Assembly: GCF_024400535.1 (NCBI RefSeq)
Contig: NZ_CP038800.1
Span: 1,302,001-1,366,000 of the forward strand
DNA from: Treponema denticola
GTDB lineage: Bacteria; Spirochaetota; Spirochaetia; Treponematales; Treponemataceae
Direction of reading: 5' to 3'
DNA: 64,000 nt
Part shown: one piece after another, positions 1-8,468 of the stretch
Numbering within the stretch: the stretch's first letter is position 1
Layout: every line of letters begins with the position of its first letter
Translations under genes and position numbers: made by a program
Notes under the pieces: generated by a model
Database searches by the model: none
What the model was told of the DNA's origin: nothing
The model's input: only the letters and a program-made list of their open reading frames with translations

Positions 1-1328
1 GTAGCTCCTCTAAGGCCGTCCCGTCCCGTTTTTCCGCCTAAAGAAATAATGTGATCTCCGGCCGAGGGTTTTGTGCGGTGCTTGCCTCTGGGGGCAATGC
101 CTGCACATCCGCAGTAGACTAAAGGATTTGAAGCATAAGCCTCGTGGTAGTGAACGCCTCCGTTTACGGTCGGAATGCCCATCTTGTTTCCGTAGTCCTT
201 AACTCCTTCTATAACGCCTGAGATTATGCGTTTAGGATGAAGGGTTCCCTTGGGAACATTTTCTGCCGGAGTGTCGGGATGGCCGAAGCAAAGGACATCG
301 GTTACGGCGAAGGGACGGGCTGAAACGCCCATAACATCTCTGATAACGCCTCCGACTCCCGTGTTGGCTCCTCCGAAGGGCTCGATAGCGGAAGGATGAT
401 TATGAGTTTCCGCCTTAAAGGAAACTTCATATTTTTCGTCAAATTCGATAATACCGGCATTGTCCACAAAGGAGGAAAGCACCCAAGGAGCATTGATGTC
501 ATCGGTTGCCTTTTTGATATAGGTTTTAATTATGCTGTTTACGCAAAGACCGGGATAGGCTTTTTTTTGCTCCTCTGTTAGAGAGGTGCCGTCAATGTCT
601 ATTTTTGCCTTAAATGTTTTATGAACGCAGTGCTCGCTCCAAGTTTGGGCTATGGTTTCAAATTCCGCATCGGTACAAGATCGCTTTTCCGTCTTGTAGA
701 ATTCCCTGATAGCCCTCATCTCGTAAATATCCAAGGCAGCCCGCCTTTCGTTTGAGAGGGCTAAAAGTTCCTCATCGTTCATGGAGGCTATGTCTATGAG
801 TTCAACTCTTGTATTAGGCTCATTTTTTCCGTCATGTTCATGAGCCCATGCAGGTTCTACAAAGCCTATTTTATACTGCTCTATGACATCATTGCATAAA
901 AGGCTTTTTGCAATCTTTTCTATTTCGGGTTGGGTTAGTTCGCCCTGAATATCGTAGGCTTTTCCGCTGGTAATTTCTTCAACGCCGAGAATACCGAGTT
1001 CTTTGACCGCCCTCAAGGCCTCGCGTGAAGATGAGTCCGTAACTCCCGGCTTTAAGGCTGTTTCGATATGGAAAATATTTTTTTTATCTTCTATTGTAAA
1101 GCCTTCGGTTTGGCTGTACTCATAAAGCTCATCGCAAAATAAGAAGTCGGCCAGTACCTTTTTTTCTTCATTTGAAAGATTTCCGCGTACAAAATAAAGG
1201 GCTTCAGTATTTATTTCTTTAACGGTTTTAAAGCCGAGAACATGGGCCTGCTTTAAGAGCTCCTCATTTTTGGGTATTTGAAAGTGCAAGCCTTCCTTGC
1301 TTTTAACACAAAATCGGTAAATATTCAT
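1..1328 (-). CDS. purL: Phosphoribosylformylglycinamidine synthase (PurL), 3'-truncated by window edge
   Basis: FGAM synthase makes FGAM from FGAR, glutamine and ATP in cytosolic purine synthesis. The first ~442 residues are visible, starting MNIYRFCVKS. The N-terminal ~130 residues look like a fused PurS-like part, followed by the linker and first AIRS-like half, with SEHCVHK and the ETHNHPSAIEPFGGANTG signature including the metal and nucleotide-binding residues. The frame is open to base 1, so the C-terminal half and the glutaminase domain, if fused, lie outside. The ATG at 1328 has AGAGG six bases upstream. It diverges from lepA and has its own promoter. Confidence 0.93.
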   Translation of the reverse strand, partial: MNIYRFCVKSKEGLHFQIPKNEELLKQAHVLGFKTVKEINTEALYFVRGNLSNEEKKVLADFLFCDELYEYSQTEGFTIEDKKNIFHIETALKPGVTDSSSREALRAVKELGILGVEEITSGKAYDIQGELTQPEIEKIAKSLLCNDVIEQYKIGFVEPAWAHEHDGKNEPNTRVELIDIASMNDEELLALSNERRAALDIYEMRAIREFYKTEKRSCTDAEFETIAQTWSEHCVHKTFKAKIDIDGTSLTEEQKKAYPGLCVNSIIKTYIKKATDDINAPWVLSSFVDNAGIIEFDEKYEVSFKAETHNHPSAIEPFGGANTGVGGVIRDVMGVSARPFAVTDVLCFGHPDTPAENVPKGTLHPKRIISGVIEGVKDYGNKMGIPTVNGGVHYHEAYASNPLVYCGCAGIAPRGKHRTKPSAGDHIISLGGKTGRDGLRGA

Positions 1329-1376
1329 AGACAACCTCTTAACTTCCGATGGATTTTGGATAATTATATATGGTTA

Positions 1377-1405
1377 AGTATACTTGAAGTGAGGGAAAAA
1401 TTCAA
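1377..1405 (-). promoter_or_regulatory. Predicted sigma70 promoter for purL
   Basis: On the minus strand TTGAAT (1400-1405), a 17-base spacer and TATACT (1377-1382) precede purL. The -35 box lies inside an 8+8 palindrome at 1399-1416, so it may be occluded by a regulator. Confidence 0.6.
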
Positions 1406-1416
1406 GGTCTTGAATT
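1399..1416. promoter_or_regulatory. Operator-like palindrome AATTCAAG-gt-CTTGAATT
   Basis: A perfect 8-bp inverted repeat with a 2-base centre covers the -35 hexamer of the purL promoter in the purL/lepA intergenic region. Its position fits a repressor site for purL, but no regulator is known from the sequence. It could also be chance in AT-rich DNA. Confidence 0.35.
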
Positions 1417-1440
1417 TGTGACATGTGTAGAAAGTAAAAA

Positions 1441-1469
1441 TTGACATAATCTTATTTTTTCATTATAAT
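1441..1469 (+). promoter_or_regulatory. Consensus sigma70 promoter of lepA, leaderless configuration
   Basis: TTGACA (1441-1446), exactly 17 bases, TATAAT (1464-1469): a perfect consensus. The first in-frame ATG (1468) overlaps the -10 box and cannot be transcribed. The next ATG (1477) lies seven bases after the -10 box, about where transcription should begin. Confidence 0.85.
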
Positions 1470-1476
1470 GAGCCCT

Positions 1477-3282
1477 ATGTTAAATCCTGAAAATATACGC
1501 AATTTTTGTATTGTAGCTCACATAGACCACGGTAAGTCTACATTGTCCGATAGGCTTATCGAAAAGACTAAGATAATAGATGAGCGCTATCACCGCAATC
1601 AGATGACCGACGATATGGATATAGAGCGGGAGCGGGGCATTACCATAAAAAGTCATGCCGTTCGAATTCCTTATACGGCTAAGGACGGCAAAAATTATGT
1701 TTTAAACTTTGTAGATACGCCCGGGCATGTAGACTTTTCCTATGAGGTTTCGCGTGCCATTGCCTCTTGCGAGGGGGCTATCTTAATTGTAGATGCCACT
1801 CAGGGTGTTGAGTCTCAAACCCTTTCAAATATGTATCTTGCCCTCGAACATGACTTGGAAATTCTTCCCGTCATAAACAAGATTGATTTACCTGCGGCTG
1901 ATATAGATGCTGCAAAACATCAGATAGATCATGACCTGGGACTTGATTCCGATGCGGCTGTGGCCGTTTCTGCAAAGACAGGCGAAAATATCGATGCTCT
2001 TTTTGAAGCGATTATAACAACATTTCCGCCTCCCAAGGGCTCAAAGGATAATCCATTGCAAGCCCTTATCTTCGACTGCCACTACGACCCTTATCGGGGA
2101 GTTGTAGTCCATGTGCGTGTTTTTGAAGGAATGATAAAACCCGGAATGACTATCCGCTTTATGAATACCGGCGGCGAATACAAGGTAGAAGAAACGGGAA
2201 CATTTGTCCTCGATCTTGTAAAGCAGGATTCCTTACAGGCAGGAGAAGTAGGCTATATAATTGCAGGTATTAAAACCGTTTCGGATGTAGGTGTAGGAGA
2301 TACCATTACCGATGCCGCCGCTCCGTGCAAGGCCCCCTTATCCGGCTTTAAAGAAGTAAAGCCCGTAGTTTTTTCTTCCGTCTATCCAACGGATACAAAC
2401 GATTATGAGGAGCTCCGCGAATCATTTGAAAAATTAAAACTGAATGATGCAAGTTTAACATGGGAAAAGGACTCTTCTCTTGCACTCGGCCACGGGTTTA
2501 GGTGCGGCTTTTTAGGCCTCCTTCATCTTGAAATAGTACAAGAAAGGTTGGAAAGAGAATTCGATCAGTCGGTTATTTTTACGGCCCCCTCGGTACGCTA
2601 TAAACTTACCATGCGTACGGGAGAAGAAATTATTTGCGATAACCCTGCCGATTATCCCGATGAGGGACTTATAGCTTCTGCCGAGGAGCCCTATATAAAG
2701 GCAACGGTTATAACGCCTACAAATTATCTTGGAAATGTTATGTCCCTCTGTATGGAAAAGAGGGGAGTGCAGACCAATATGACTTACTTGGACGAAAAAA
2801 GGGTTGAGATGACCTACGAGATGCCCTTAGCCGAGGTCTTGTTTGATTTTTATGACAGGCTTAAAAGTATAAGCCGCGGTTATGCTTCCTTTGATTACGA
2901 GGTTATAGAGACCCGTCCTACCGACTTGGCAAAGATAGATATTTTAATTAACGGAAAGCCGGTTGATGCCCTCGCCCAGCTTGCATATAAACCAAGTGCC
3001 TACGACAAGGCCCGTCTTGTCTGCGAAAAACTTAAAGACGAAATTCCGCGTCAACAGTTTAAGATACCTATTCAGGGAGCTATCGGAAGCCAGGTAATAG
3101 CCAGAGAAACGATTTCGGCCTTGCGTAAGGATGTTCTTGCCAAGTGCTATGGGGGAGACATCACCCGAAAGCGAAAACTTCTCGAAAAGCAAAAGGAAGG
3201 AAAAAAGCGCATGAAAATGATAGGCGATGTAGAGCTCCCGCAGTCCGCATTTTTAGCAGTATTGAAAACTAAGGAGGATTAA
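1477..3282 (+). CDS. lepA: Elongation factor 4 / ribosome back-translocase LepA
   Basis: LepA (EF4) is a translational GTPase acting on the ribosome. The protein has the G1 motif with HIDHGKST near the N-terminus, the RERGITIKSH switch region, DTPGHVDF (G3) and NKIDLPAA (G4), then the domain II/III and the LepA-specific C-terminal domain ending near RKRKLLEKQKEGKKRMK. From ATG 1477 the length is 601 residues, which is the usual family size. The ATG at 1468 lies inside the -10 box of a consensus promoter, so 1477 is preferred and the mRNA is probably leaderless; no Shine-Dalgarno sequence is present. It stands alone, divergent from purL. Confidence 0.97.
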   Translation: MLNPENIRNFCIVAHIDHGKSTLSDRLIEKTKIIDERYHRNQMTDDMDIERERGITIKSHAVRIPYTAKDGKNYVLNFVDTPGHVDFSYEVSRAIASCEGAILIVDATQGVESQTLSNMYLALEHDLEILPVINKIDLPAADIDAAKHQIDHDLGLDSDAAVAVSAKTGENIDALFEAIITTFPPPKGSKDNPLQALIFDCHYDPYRGVVVHVRVFEGMIKPGMTIRFMNTGGEYKVEETGTFVLDLVKQDSLQAGEVGYIIAGIKTVSDVGVGDTITDAAAPCKAPLSGFKEVKPVVFSSVYPTDTNDYEELRESFEKLKLNDASLTWEKDSSLALGHGFRCGFLGLLHLEIVQERLEREFDQSVIFTAPSVRYKLTMRTGEEIICDNPADYPDEGLIASAEEPYIKATVITPTNYLGNVMSLCMEKRGVQTNMTYLDEKRVEMTYEMPLAEVLFDFYDRLKSISRGYASFDYEVIETRPTDLAKIDILINGKPVDALAQLAYKPSAYDKARLVCEKLKDEIPRQQFKIPIQGAIGSQVIARETISALRKDVLAKCYGGDITRKRKLLEKQKEGKKRMKMIGDVELPQSAFLAVLKTKED

Positions 3283-3288
3283 ATTATT

Positions 3289-3376
3289 AGGGGGAGAGAA
3301 CACCCCGTTCCCTTACTGGCTTTTCAAGTCAGAGCAGGGTTTAGCCTTGAAGCTCTGCTGGCTGTACTCTCCCCCT
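3289..3376. repeat. Nested inverted repeats downstream of lepA
   Basis: AGGGGGAGAG (3289-3298) pairs with CTCTCCCCCT (3367-3376), and inside it CAGAGC (3330-3335) pairs with GCTCTG (3352-3357). Two imperfect copies of a CCTYGAAGCTVYGCTGG-like word occur near 3346 and 3394. The structure could end lepA transcription but has no T-tract. The 235-base gap between lepA and the next gene shows no ORF. Confidence 0.5.
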
Positions 3377-3424
3377 ATAACCCCCTCTTTTGACCTCGAA
3401 GCTACGCTGGTTATACCCGCGCTG

Positions 3425-3447
3425 CCAAAGGACTTGCAGTCCTTTGG
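3425..3447. repeat. Perfect 10-bp hairpin with 3-base loop
   Basis: CCAAAGGACT-tgc-AGTCCTTTGG in the gap between lepA and the Rpn-like gene. No T-run follows on either side, so it is unlike a simple Rho-independent terminator; it belongs to the hairpin-rich non-coding DNA around the Rpn-like gene. Confidence 0.6.
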
Positions 3448-3517
3448 AATCCTGCATTGTTACAAAGTTTATGGTTTATTTTTTGGTTGAGATGAATACA
3501 AAGGAGGTTGGGTGAAA

Positions 3518-4282
3518 TTACAGTTTTTCGATTTCGGATTCGGTAAGACCTGTAACTTGCATAATTTTTTGCAACGAGTCACCCAACTGTTTTAATATTT
3601 TAGCCGTTTCGCGCTTATTTTCATAAATACCCTTATACCTAGCGTCCATCTCAAAAGTAGACATTAACCTGTATTCTTGCCTTGCCTGTTCATTTTGTTT
3701 TATTTCTTGTATCATAGTTTCTATCTCCCTTGTAAATTCATTTGTTGCTTCCCCTGTTTTAAGGTATTCTAAAAATTCTTTTAATTCTTTGTCTTCAGTG
3801 TTATTAAAGGCCTCTGCATTTATTATAACCTTTCGTGTGCCGTCTTGTAAAGGGGTATTTTTGTCCTCTATACAAAGATTTTCAAAGGTATAAACAGGCC
3901 TATTTTTGCCTATAGCATCAAAGGTACAGATAAAAATTATAAAACTGTCGTTTAAGTTATTATAGGAATTGCCTTTGTCCAAAAAAGAAATATCTATGGC
4001 AGCTTGGTAAAACCGCATCCGTTTAGGGATATTCCTCTCGTTGCTTACCTGCATTTCCACATCGTATAATTTACCGTTTTCTGCCTGTACTAAAACATCA
4101 AATCTTACGGATTTTGCCTGTTCGTAGGTGTTAATATTATGCTGTATCGAGATATATGCAATTTTACCGATTGTATCAGCTAGAATTATCTCGATGAGTC
4201 TTTTACACAAATCCGTATTTTGCATAACCTTACAAAACATAAAGTCATCCTGTAATGTTAAATCTTCAAATTTTTTTAGCAT
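3518..4282 (-). CDS. Rpn family / PD-(D/E)XK nuclease transposase-like protein (TIGR01784 type)
   Basis: This belongs to the family named from T. denticola as putative transposase or invertase and now grouped with Rpn recombination-promoting nucleases. Visible marks are the N-terminal LQDDFMFCKVM segment, the core VRFDVLVQ...YDVEMQ, which supplies the acidic and Gln residues of a PD-(D/E)XK fold, and FIIFICTFD. The C-terminus carries a charged helical tail that is variable in such families. An upstream ATG (4303) would contain the AGGAGG ribosome-binding site (4295-4300), so the ATG at 4282 is preferred (254 residues). It is flanked by hairpin clusters on both sides, suggesting a mobile or recently gained cassette. 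Confidence 0.85.
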   Translation of the reverse strand: MLKKFEDLTLQDDFMFCKVMQNTDLCKRLIEIILADTIGKIAYISIQHNINTYEQAKSVRFDVLVQAENGKLYDVEMQVSNERNIPKRMRFYQAAIDISFLDKGNSYNNLNDSFIIFICTFDAIGKNRPVYTFENLCIEDKNTPLQDGTRKVIINAEAFNNTEDKELKEFLEYLKTGEATNEFTREIETMIQEIKQNEQARQEYRLMSTFEMDARYKGIYENKRETAKILKQLGDSLQKIMQVTGLTESEIEKL

Positions 4283-4417
4283 TTGTTTATCTCGCCTCCT
4301 CATTATATTTATAAGAATTATTTGAAAAAAATAGTAAATTATAAAAATATTTCTATAAATTGAATTAAAATTAAATTGTAAAAATCGGACTCAGGATGTC
4401 CATGGTTCCAAACTTCG

Positions 4418-4441
4418 AGAGTTTTGCGTAAGCAAAACTCT
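4418..4441. repeat. Hairpin AGAGTTTTGC-gtaa-GCAAAACTCT
   Basis: A perfect 10-bp stem with a 4-base loop. Its core resembles the stems of the composite repeats at 45.2 and 53.8 kb (GAGTTTTG...CAAAAC, and GTAGTTTTGC...GCAAAACTAC). It is probably a partial relative of that family. Confidence 0.6.
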
Positions 4442-4443
4442 AA

Positions 4444-4477
4444 GATTAAAAATGTGCATGGACGCACATTTTTAATC
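4444..4477. repeat. Perfect 14-bp hairpin upstream of brnQ
   Basis: GATTAAAAATGTGC (4444-4457) and GCACATTTTTAATC (4464-4477) flank a 6-base loop. It follows the previous hairpin by two bases and precedes a pyrimidine-rich run. It may terminate incoming transcription or be part of a dispersed palindromic element. Confidence 0.6.
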
Positions 4478-4558
4478 GACCCCCTTTTTCTTTTCTCAAA
4501 AGAATGATATAATCGCCCATTGTTTTAATAAATAATTTTTTAAGGATGGGAACAATTT

Positions 4559-5947
4559 ATGAGCAAAAAGACCACCGATATTATTGTTATAGGTTTTGCT
4601 TTATTTGCTATGTTTTTAGGAGCCGGAAACTTGATATTTCCGCCTACTTTGGGACACTTATCGGGAAAAGACTGGATTTTTTCTCTTTTAGGTTTTTTGG
4701 TAACCGGTGTCGGAATGCCGGTTTTGGGTATAATATCTATGGGAAAGTGCGATGGGCAACTTTCCAATTTTACTAAAAATATAAACCAATTATTCGGAAC
4801 TTTTTTTATAATCTTTGTTATGCTTATAATAGGGCCTCTTTTTGCTATTCCAAGAACGGCAGCTACCACTTATGAGATAGCTATCAAACCTAATTTTGGG
4901 ATAAGCTCTGTTCTATCGTCCTTTATATTTTTTGCGGTTACTCTTTTCTTTGTTTTAACCCCTAATAATGTTATCGATAGGGTAGGAAAGTTTTTAACGC
5001 CTGCCTTGATAGCCGTTCTAGGCCTCTTGGTCATAAAAGGCTTTTTTACTCCCATCGGTAAACCCTCAGATCCTTCAGTCGATAAGATATTTTTAAGAGG
5101 CTTTAAAGAAGGCTATCAAACTATGGACGCTCTAGGATCCATGATATTGGCAACTATAGTTATTTCAAGTATCGGTGCAAAAGGCTACACGGAAAAAAAA
5201 TCTCTTTTAAAGATGACAATCTGGACGGGTCTTATAGCCTGTATAGGCTTAGGTCTTGTTTACGGCGGGCTCGTATATGTAGGAGCAACAGGAAGCGCTG
5301 TTTTACCCGACAATCTTTCTCGAACCGAGATTGTAGTTCAGTCCAGCGAAATATTATGGGGACGGGGAGGACGGATAGTTTTAGGTTTGGCAATAGGCTT
5401 GGCATGTTTGACTACCTCAATAGGTCTTACTGCAACTGCAGGAGAGTATTTTTCTAAAAGATTTAAAGATGATATAAGCTATCGTGCAACCGTTATAATT
5501 ATCTGTGTCGTAAGTTTTTTCCTTTCAAATTTCGGTGTAGATAATATTATCTCTATTGCAGGACCGATTCTTGAGGTCATCTATCCTGTAGCAATCGTGT
5601 TGATAGTTTTAAATTTGTTTGCAGAATTTATACCGAACAAGTATTTTTTCCATGGTGCGGTAATAGGCACTCTTTCGATAAGTATCCTTCAAGGTTGGGT
5701 TGCGGCTCAAGAGCTTATCAACAACTTACTTATAAAACTGGAAGCATTTCCGGCTATGGATCAGGTGGGTATGAGTTTTAATACCACCATCAATGTATTA
5801 AAGACTCTCCCCTTTGAAGGCATAGGATTTCCGTGGCTCCTTCCTGCATTTGGGCTTTCTCTTTTGTTAGGTTTTGGTTATATTATTATGCAAAAAACGG
5901 AAAAGGCTCCTTCAATGAAGAAGGAATCTCAAGAAAAGGATGAATAA
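4559..5947 (+). CDS. brnQ: Branched-chain amino acid transport carrier BrnQ (LIVCS family)
   Basis: An inner-membrane secondary carrier that takes up Leu, Ile and Val with Na+ or H+. The 462-residue length, about twelve hydrophobic segments and the N-terminal FALFAMFLGAGNLIFPP signature identify the LIVCS family; the GPLFAIPRTAATTYE loop is also typical. AAGGA lies twelve bases before the ATG. A possible -10 box TATAAT sits at 4508-4513, but the -35 region is weak. Its stop overlaps the start of the bactofilin gene by one base, implying translational coupling. Confidence 0.95.
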   Translation: MSKKTTDIIVIGFALFAMFLGAGNLIFPPTLGHLSGKDWIFSLLGFLVTGVGMPVLGIISMGKCDGQLSNFTKNINQLFGTFFIIFVMLIIGPLFAIPRTAATTYEIAIKPNFGISSVLSSFIFFAVTLFFVLTPNNVIDRVGKFLTPALIAVLGLLVIKGFFTPIGKPSDPSVDKIFLRGFKEGYQTMDALGSMILATIVISSIGAKGYTEKKSLLKMTIWTGLIACIGLGLVYGGLVYVGATGSAVLPDNLSRTEIVVQSSEILWGRGGRIVLGLAIGLACLTTSIGLTATAGEYFSKRFKDDISYRATVIIICVVSFFLSNFGVDNIISIAGPILEVIYPVAIVLIVLNLFAEFIPNKYFFHGAVIGTLSISILQGWVAAQELINNLLIKLEAFPAMDQVGMSFNTTINVLKTLPFEGIGFPWLLPAFGLSLLLGFGYIIMQKTEKAPSMKKESQEKDE

Positions 5948-6324
5948 TGGCTCAGATAGAAAAAGTTGATTTACTTGATTTGGATGAAGAAGATTACGAT
6001 ACGGTTCTAGCTCCAGATATCTATTTTAGCGGTAAAATAGAATGTAAAAAGCCTTTTATGATTAAAGGTCATGTTGACGGACTTTTGGTTTCCTCAAGCG
6101 ATGTAACCGTTGATGAAAATTCTGTTGTTAAGGCTAATATCCGTGCTGATAGGGTAGTAATCAAGGGCTCTGTTGAAGGTAATGTACTAGCCGATACAAT
6201 TGTTCATGTTTTTTCCTGCGGGCGCTTAATAGGTGATGTTACAGCTCCTGAAGTAGTTCTTGAAAGCGGCTGTACTTTTAACGGAATTTGTACTATGACA
6301 AAGGATAACCAAGTTGGCATATAA
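5947..6324 (+). CDS. Bactofilin family cytoskeletal protein
   Basis: Bactofilins form nucleotide-free filaments that organise cell-wall synthesis or motility structures. The 125-residue protein has the central right-handed beta-helix pattern of short repeats (SGKIECKKPFMIKGHVDG, VVKANIRADRVVIKGSVEGNV, RLIGDVTAPEVVLESGCTFNG) between short polar tails, as in the DUF583/bactofilin family. It begins in the TAATG overlap with brnQ. In a helically shaped spirochaete a shape or envelope role is plausible but is inference. Confidence 0.9.
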   Translation: MAQIEKVDLLDLDEEDYDTVLAPDIYFSGKIECKKPFMIKGHVDGLLVSSSDVTVDENSVVKANIRADRVVIKGSVEGNVLADTIVHVFSCGRLIGDVTAPEVVLESGCTFNGICTMTKDNQVGI

Positions 6325-6955
6325 GAGTATACTATCAAAGATTATCTTTAAATTTCTACTTGTTCTTTTTTTCCTTTCAATGTTTGAGATTTTTGCTCAA
6401 GATAAACCCGATGCCTTGGTATTATATAAAAACGGTAGATATGCTGAAGCGATTGCCGTTTGTGAGGCTGAAATAAAAGAAAATCCGAATAATCTTAATA
6501 GTTATGTTGTAATTACGTGGGCATTATTGGCCTCAGGTCAATATGAAAAAACTTATGATATGACAATCGACGGCCGAAAGATTGCACAAACAGATCCTCG
6601 TCTTATTGCCACTCAGGCAGAGGCCTGTTTTCATCTTGGTAAAAATTCTGAAGCCCTTAAGCTTTTTCAGGATTATATTTCATACGCTCCTAATGGAGTG
6701 CGTATTCCTTCCTCCTATTATTTTATGGGGGAAATATATTTACGAATGGGAAAGTACAGGCATGCCGATATTTCGTTTTCAGTAGCCGTTACTTTGGATT
6801 CTTTTAACAGTCTTTGGTGGGTTCGTTTAGGCTATGCACGGGAACAGACGAAGGAATATAGCTATTCTCTGGAAGCTTATAACAAGGCCCTAAGTTTGAA
6901 TAAAAATCTTATAGACGCACAAAAGGGCCGTGAAAGGGTCTTGCAGCGTTTTTAG
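6314..6955 (+). CDS. Secreted tetratricopeptide-repeat protein
   Basis: The 213-residue protein has an N-terminal signal peptide (hydrophobic core FLLVLFFLSMFEIFA, likely cut after FAQ) and at least three TPR units: YKNGRYAEAIAVCEAEIKENP, HLGKNSEALKLFQDYI and LGYAREQTKEYSYSLEAYNKAL. It is probably a periplasmic scaffold. The start is TTG at 6314, with AAGGA eight bases upstream inside the bactofilin gene; the two genes overlap by 11 bases. The first ATG downstream (6380) would remove most of the signal peptide, so TTG is preferred. Confidence 0.8.
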   Translation: MAYKSILSKIIFKFLLVLFFLSMFEIFAQDKPDALVLYKNGRYAEAIAVCEAEIKENPNNLNSYVVITWALLASGQYEKTYDMTIDGRKIAQTDPRLIATQAEACFHLGKNSEALKLFQDYISYAPNGVRIPSSYYFMGEIYLRMGKYRHADISFSVAVTLDSFNSLWWVRLGYAREQTKEYSYSLEAYNKALSLNKNLIDAQKGRERVLQRF

Positions 6956-6958
6956 TTT

Positions 6959-8359
6959 ATGAATGATTTCTTTTCCGTTAGGATAGAAACTCTCGGCTGC
7001 CGCTTAAATCAAGTGGAATCGGAGGCTCTTGCAGTCCGTTTTGCCGAGGCCGGCTTCAATGTTTTTTCAAAAGAAAATAACGACTCATCCTTGGCTGTAA
7101 AACTTTGCATTGTCAATACTTGTACGGTTACGGGAAAGGCCGAACAAAAAGCCCGCCGTCTTATAAGGCTTTTATTAAAACAGCATGAGGATGCTGTCGT
7201 TCTGGTTACCGGCTGTTATGCAGAGTTGGAAGCGGAAGCTATTGAAAATATTGATAAACGGGTCATAGCCTTTTCGGGTAAAAAAAAAGATGAACTTGAC
7301 GGTTTACCTGTATTTTTAAAAGATGCAGATTTTAGTACCCACACCGTTTTAAAAGATCTCATCCTATCCTTCCGTTCCAATGTGTATTTAAAAAAAACTA
7401 AAGAAAATTCATTGGATAAAAATTCTTTGCCCAATAAGTCTGATAGCCTAAAGTCGATGTTTAAACTAAGCTCTTCAACATTTTTTTTCCATTCCCGGGC
7501 TAGTTTAAAAGTACAAGACGGCTGTAATAATGCTTGTGCCTATTGTAGAATAAGACTTGCTCGCGGTACTTCCATTTCTTTACCGGCCGAAGAAGCTGTA
7601 CGCCGTATAGTGCAAATAGAAAAAAACGGTGCGCATGAAGTCGTGCTTTCTGGGGTTAATCTATCTCAGTATAAAGATGAGCGCTATGGCGGTTTCGCAT
7701 CTCTTTTATCCATGCTTTTAAAAAATACAACACAAATAAGAATCCGTATTTCGAGTATGTATCCGGAATGTGTGGATGAAGATGTGCTTAAGGTTATAGA
7801 GGATAAAAGAATCTGTCCCCATTTTCATCTTTCGGTGCAGTCAGGAAGCAATAAAATTCTAAAAGCTATGAATAGGCCCTATATGGAGGCGGATATAATA
7901 AATGCTATATATAATTTACGCAAGGTAAAGGATAATCCTTTTATCGGATGCGATATCATTACAGGTTTTCCGTCCGAGACGGACGAAGATTTTTTAAAAA
8001 CATTTACTATGTGTGAAGATCTGAAGATTCCGGGAATCCATGTATTTCCTTTTTCGGCCCGTCCGGGAACAAAGGCCTTTTTAATGAGGCCTCAGGTTCC
8101 TGAAAGAGAGGCCGGAAGAAGGGCTTCTATCCTTTCCGCTTTGAGCGAAAAGAACTATCAATCTTATTTGGCTTCATGCAGCGGAAAAATATTTTTCGGT
8201 GTTATAGAAAAACCTGTAAAGCATCAGCCTTTAAGGGTCGTAACTGAAAACTATTTAAGCCTCCCTTTAAAAACTCATGGTGAGACTGAAAATTATAGGG
8301 GAGGAGAAGGGATTTTTGTGCTAATAAAAGAAGGAATGGCTTATCCGTTTTTCGGTTAG
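6959..8359 (+). CDS. mtaB: tRNA t6A37 methylthiotransferase MtaB-like radical SAM protein
   Basis: MtaB adds a methylthio group to t6A37 of ANN-decoding tRNAs. The N-terminal domain has the three cysteines of the auxiliary cluster (GCRLNQ, NTCTVTG, TGCYAE). The radical SAM centre is CNNACAYC in the QDGCNNACAYCRIRLARG context, then LSGVNLSQY, SSMYPE, HLSVQSGS and FIGCDIITGFPSETDEDF, all typical of this family. The C-terminus is short for a TRAM domain and diverged. It starts four bases after the TPR gene stop with no obvious ribosome-binding site, so it is probably read by coupling. Confidence 0.88.
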   Translation: MNDFFSVRIETLGCRLNQVESEALAVRFAEAGFNVFSKENNDSSLAVKLCIVNTCTVTGKAEQKARRLIRLLLKQHEDAVVLVTGCYAELEAEAIENIDKRVIAFSGKKKDELDGLPVFLKDADFSTHTVLKDLILSFRSNVYLKKTKENSLDKNSLPNKSDSLKSMFKLSSSTFFFHSRASLKVQDGCNNACAYCRIRLARGTSISLPAEEAVRRIVQIEKNGAHEVVLSGVNLSQYKDERYGGFASLLSMLLKNTTQIRIRISSMYPECVDEDVLKVIEDKRICPHFHLSVQSGSNKILKAMNRPYMEADIINAIYNLRKVKDNPFIGCDIITGFPSETDEDFLKTFTMCEDLKIPGIHVFPFSARPGTKAFLMRPQVPEREAGRRASILSALSEKNYQSYLASCSGKIFFGVIEKPVKHQPLRVVTENYLSLPLKTHGETENYRGGEGIFVLIKEGMAYPFFG

Positions 8360-8384
8360 ATTTAACTAGAGGCAATGCGACGGC

Positions 8385-8413
8385 TTGACTATTTTTTTTG
8401 TTTTCGATATAAT
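8385..8413 (+). promoter_or_regulatory. Strong sigma70 promoter of the infC operon
   Basis: TTGACT (8385-8390), 17 bases, TATAAT (8408-8413). It lies inside an in-frame upstream extension of infC, which shows that this extension is not translated. The predicted 5' leader is about 50 bases. Confidence 0.8.
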
Positions 8414-8468
8414 TAGTCCTAAAATTTTATTATATCGCACGCTTAGGGAATGTGCAGAAGGAGAATTG

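Noticed and set aside
3283-3517. Rho-independent terminator after lepA
   Set aside because: Hairpins are present but none is followed by a T-run, so they are listed as repeats.
4540-5055. Two minus-strand ORFs opposite brnQ
   Set aside because: They mirror the membrane-protein codons of brnQ and have no start signals.
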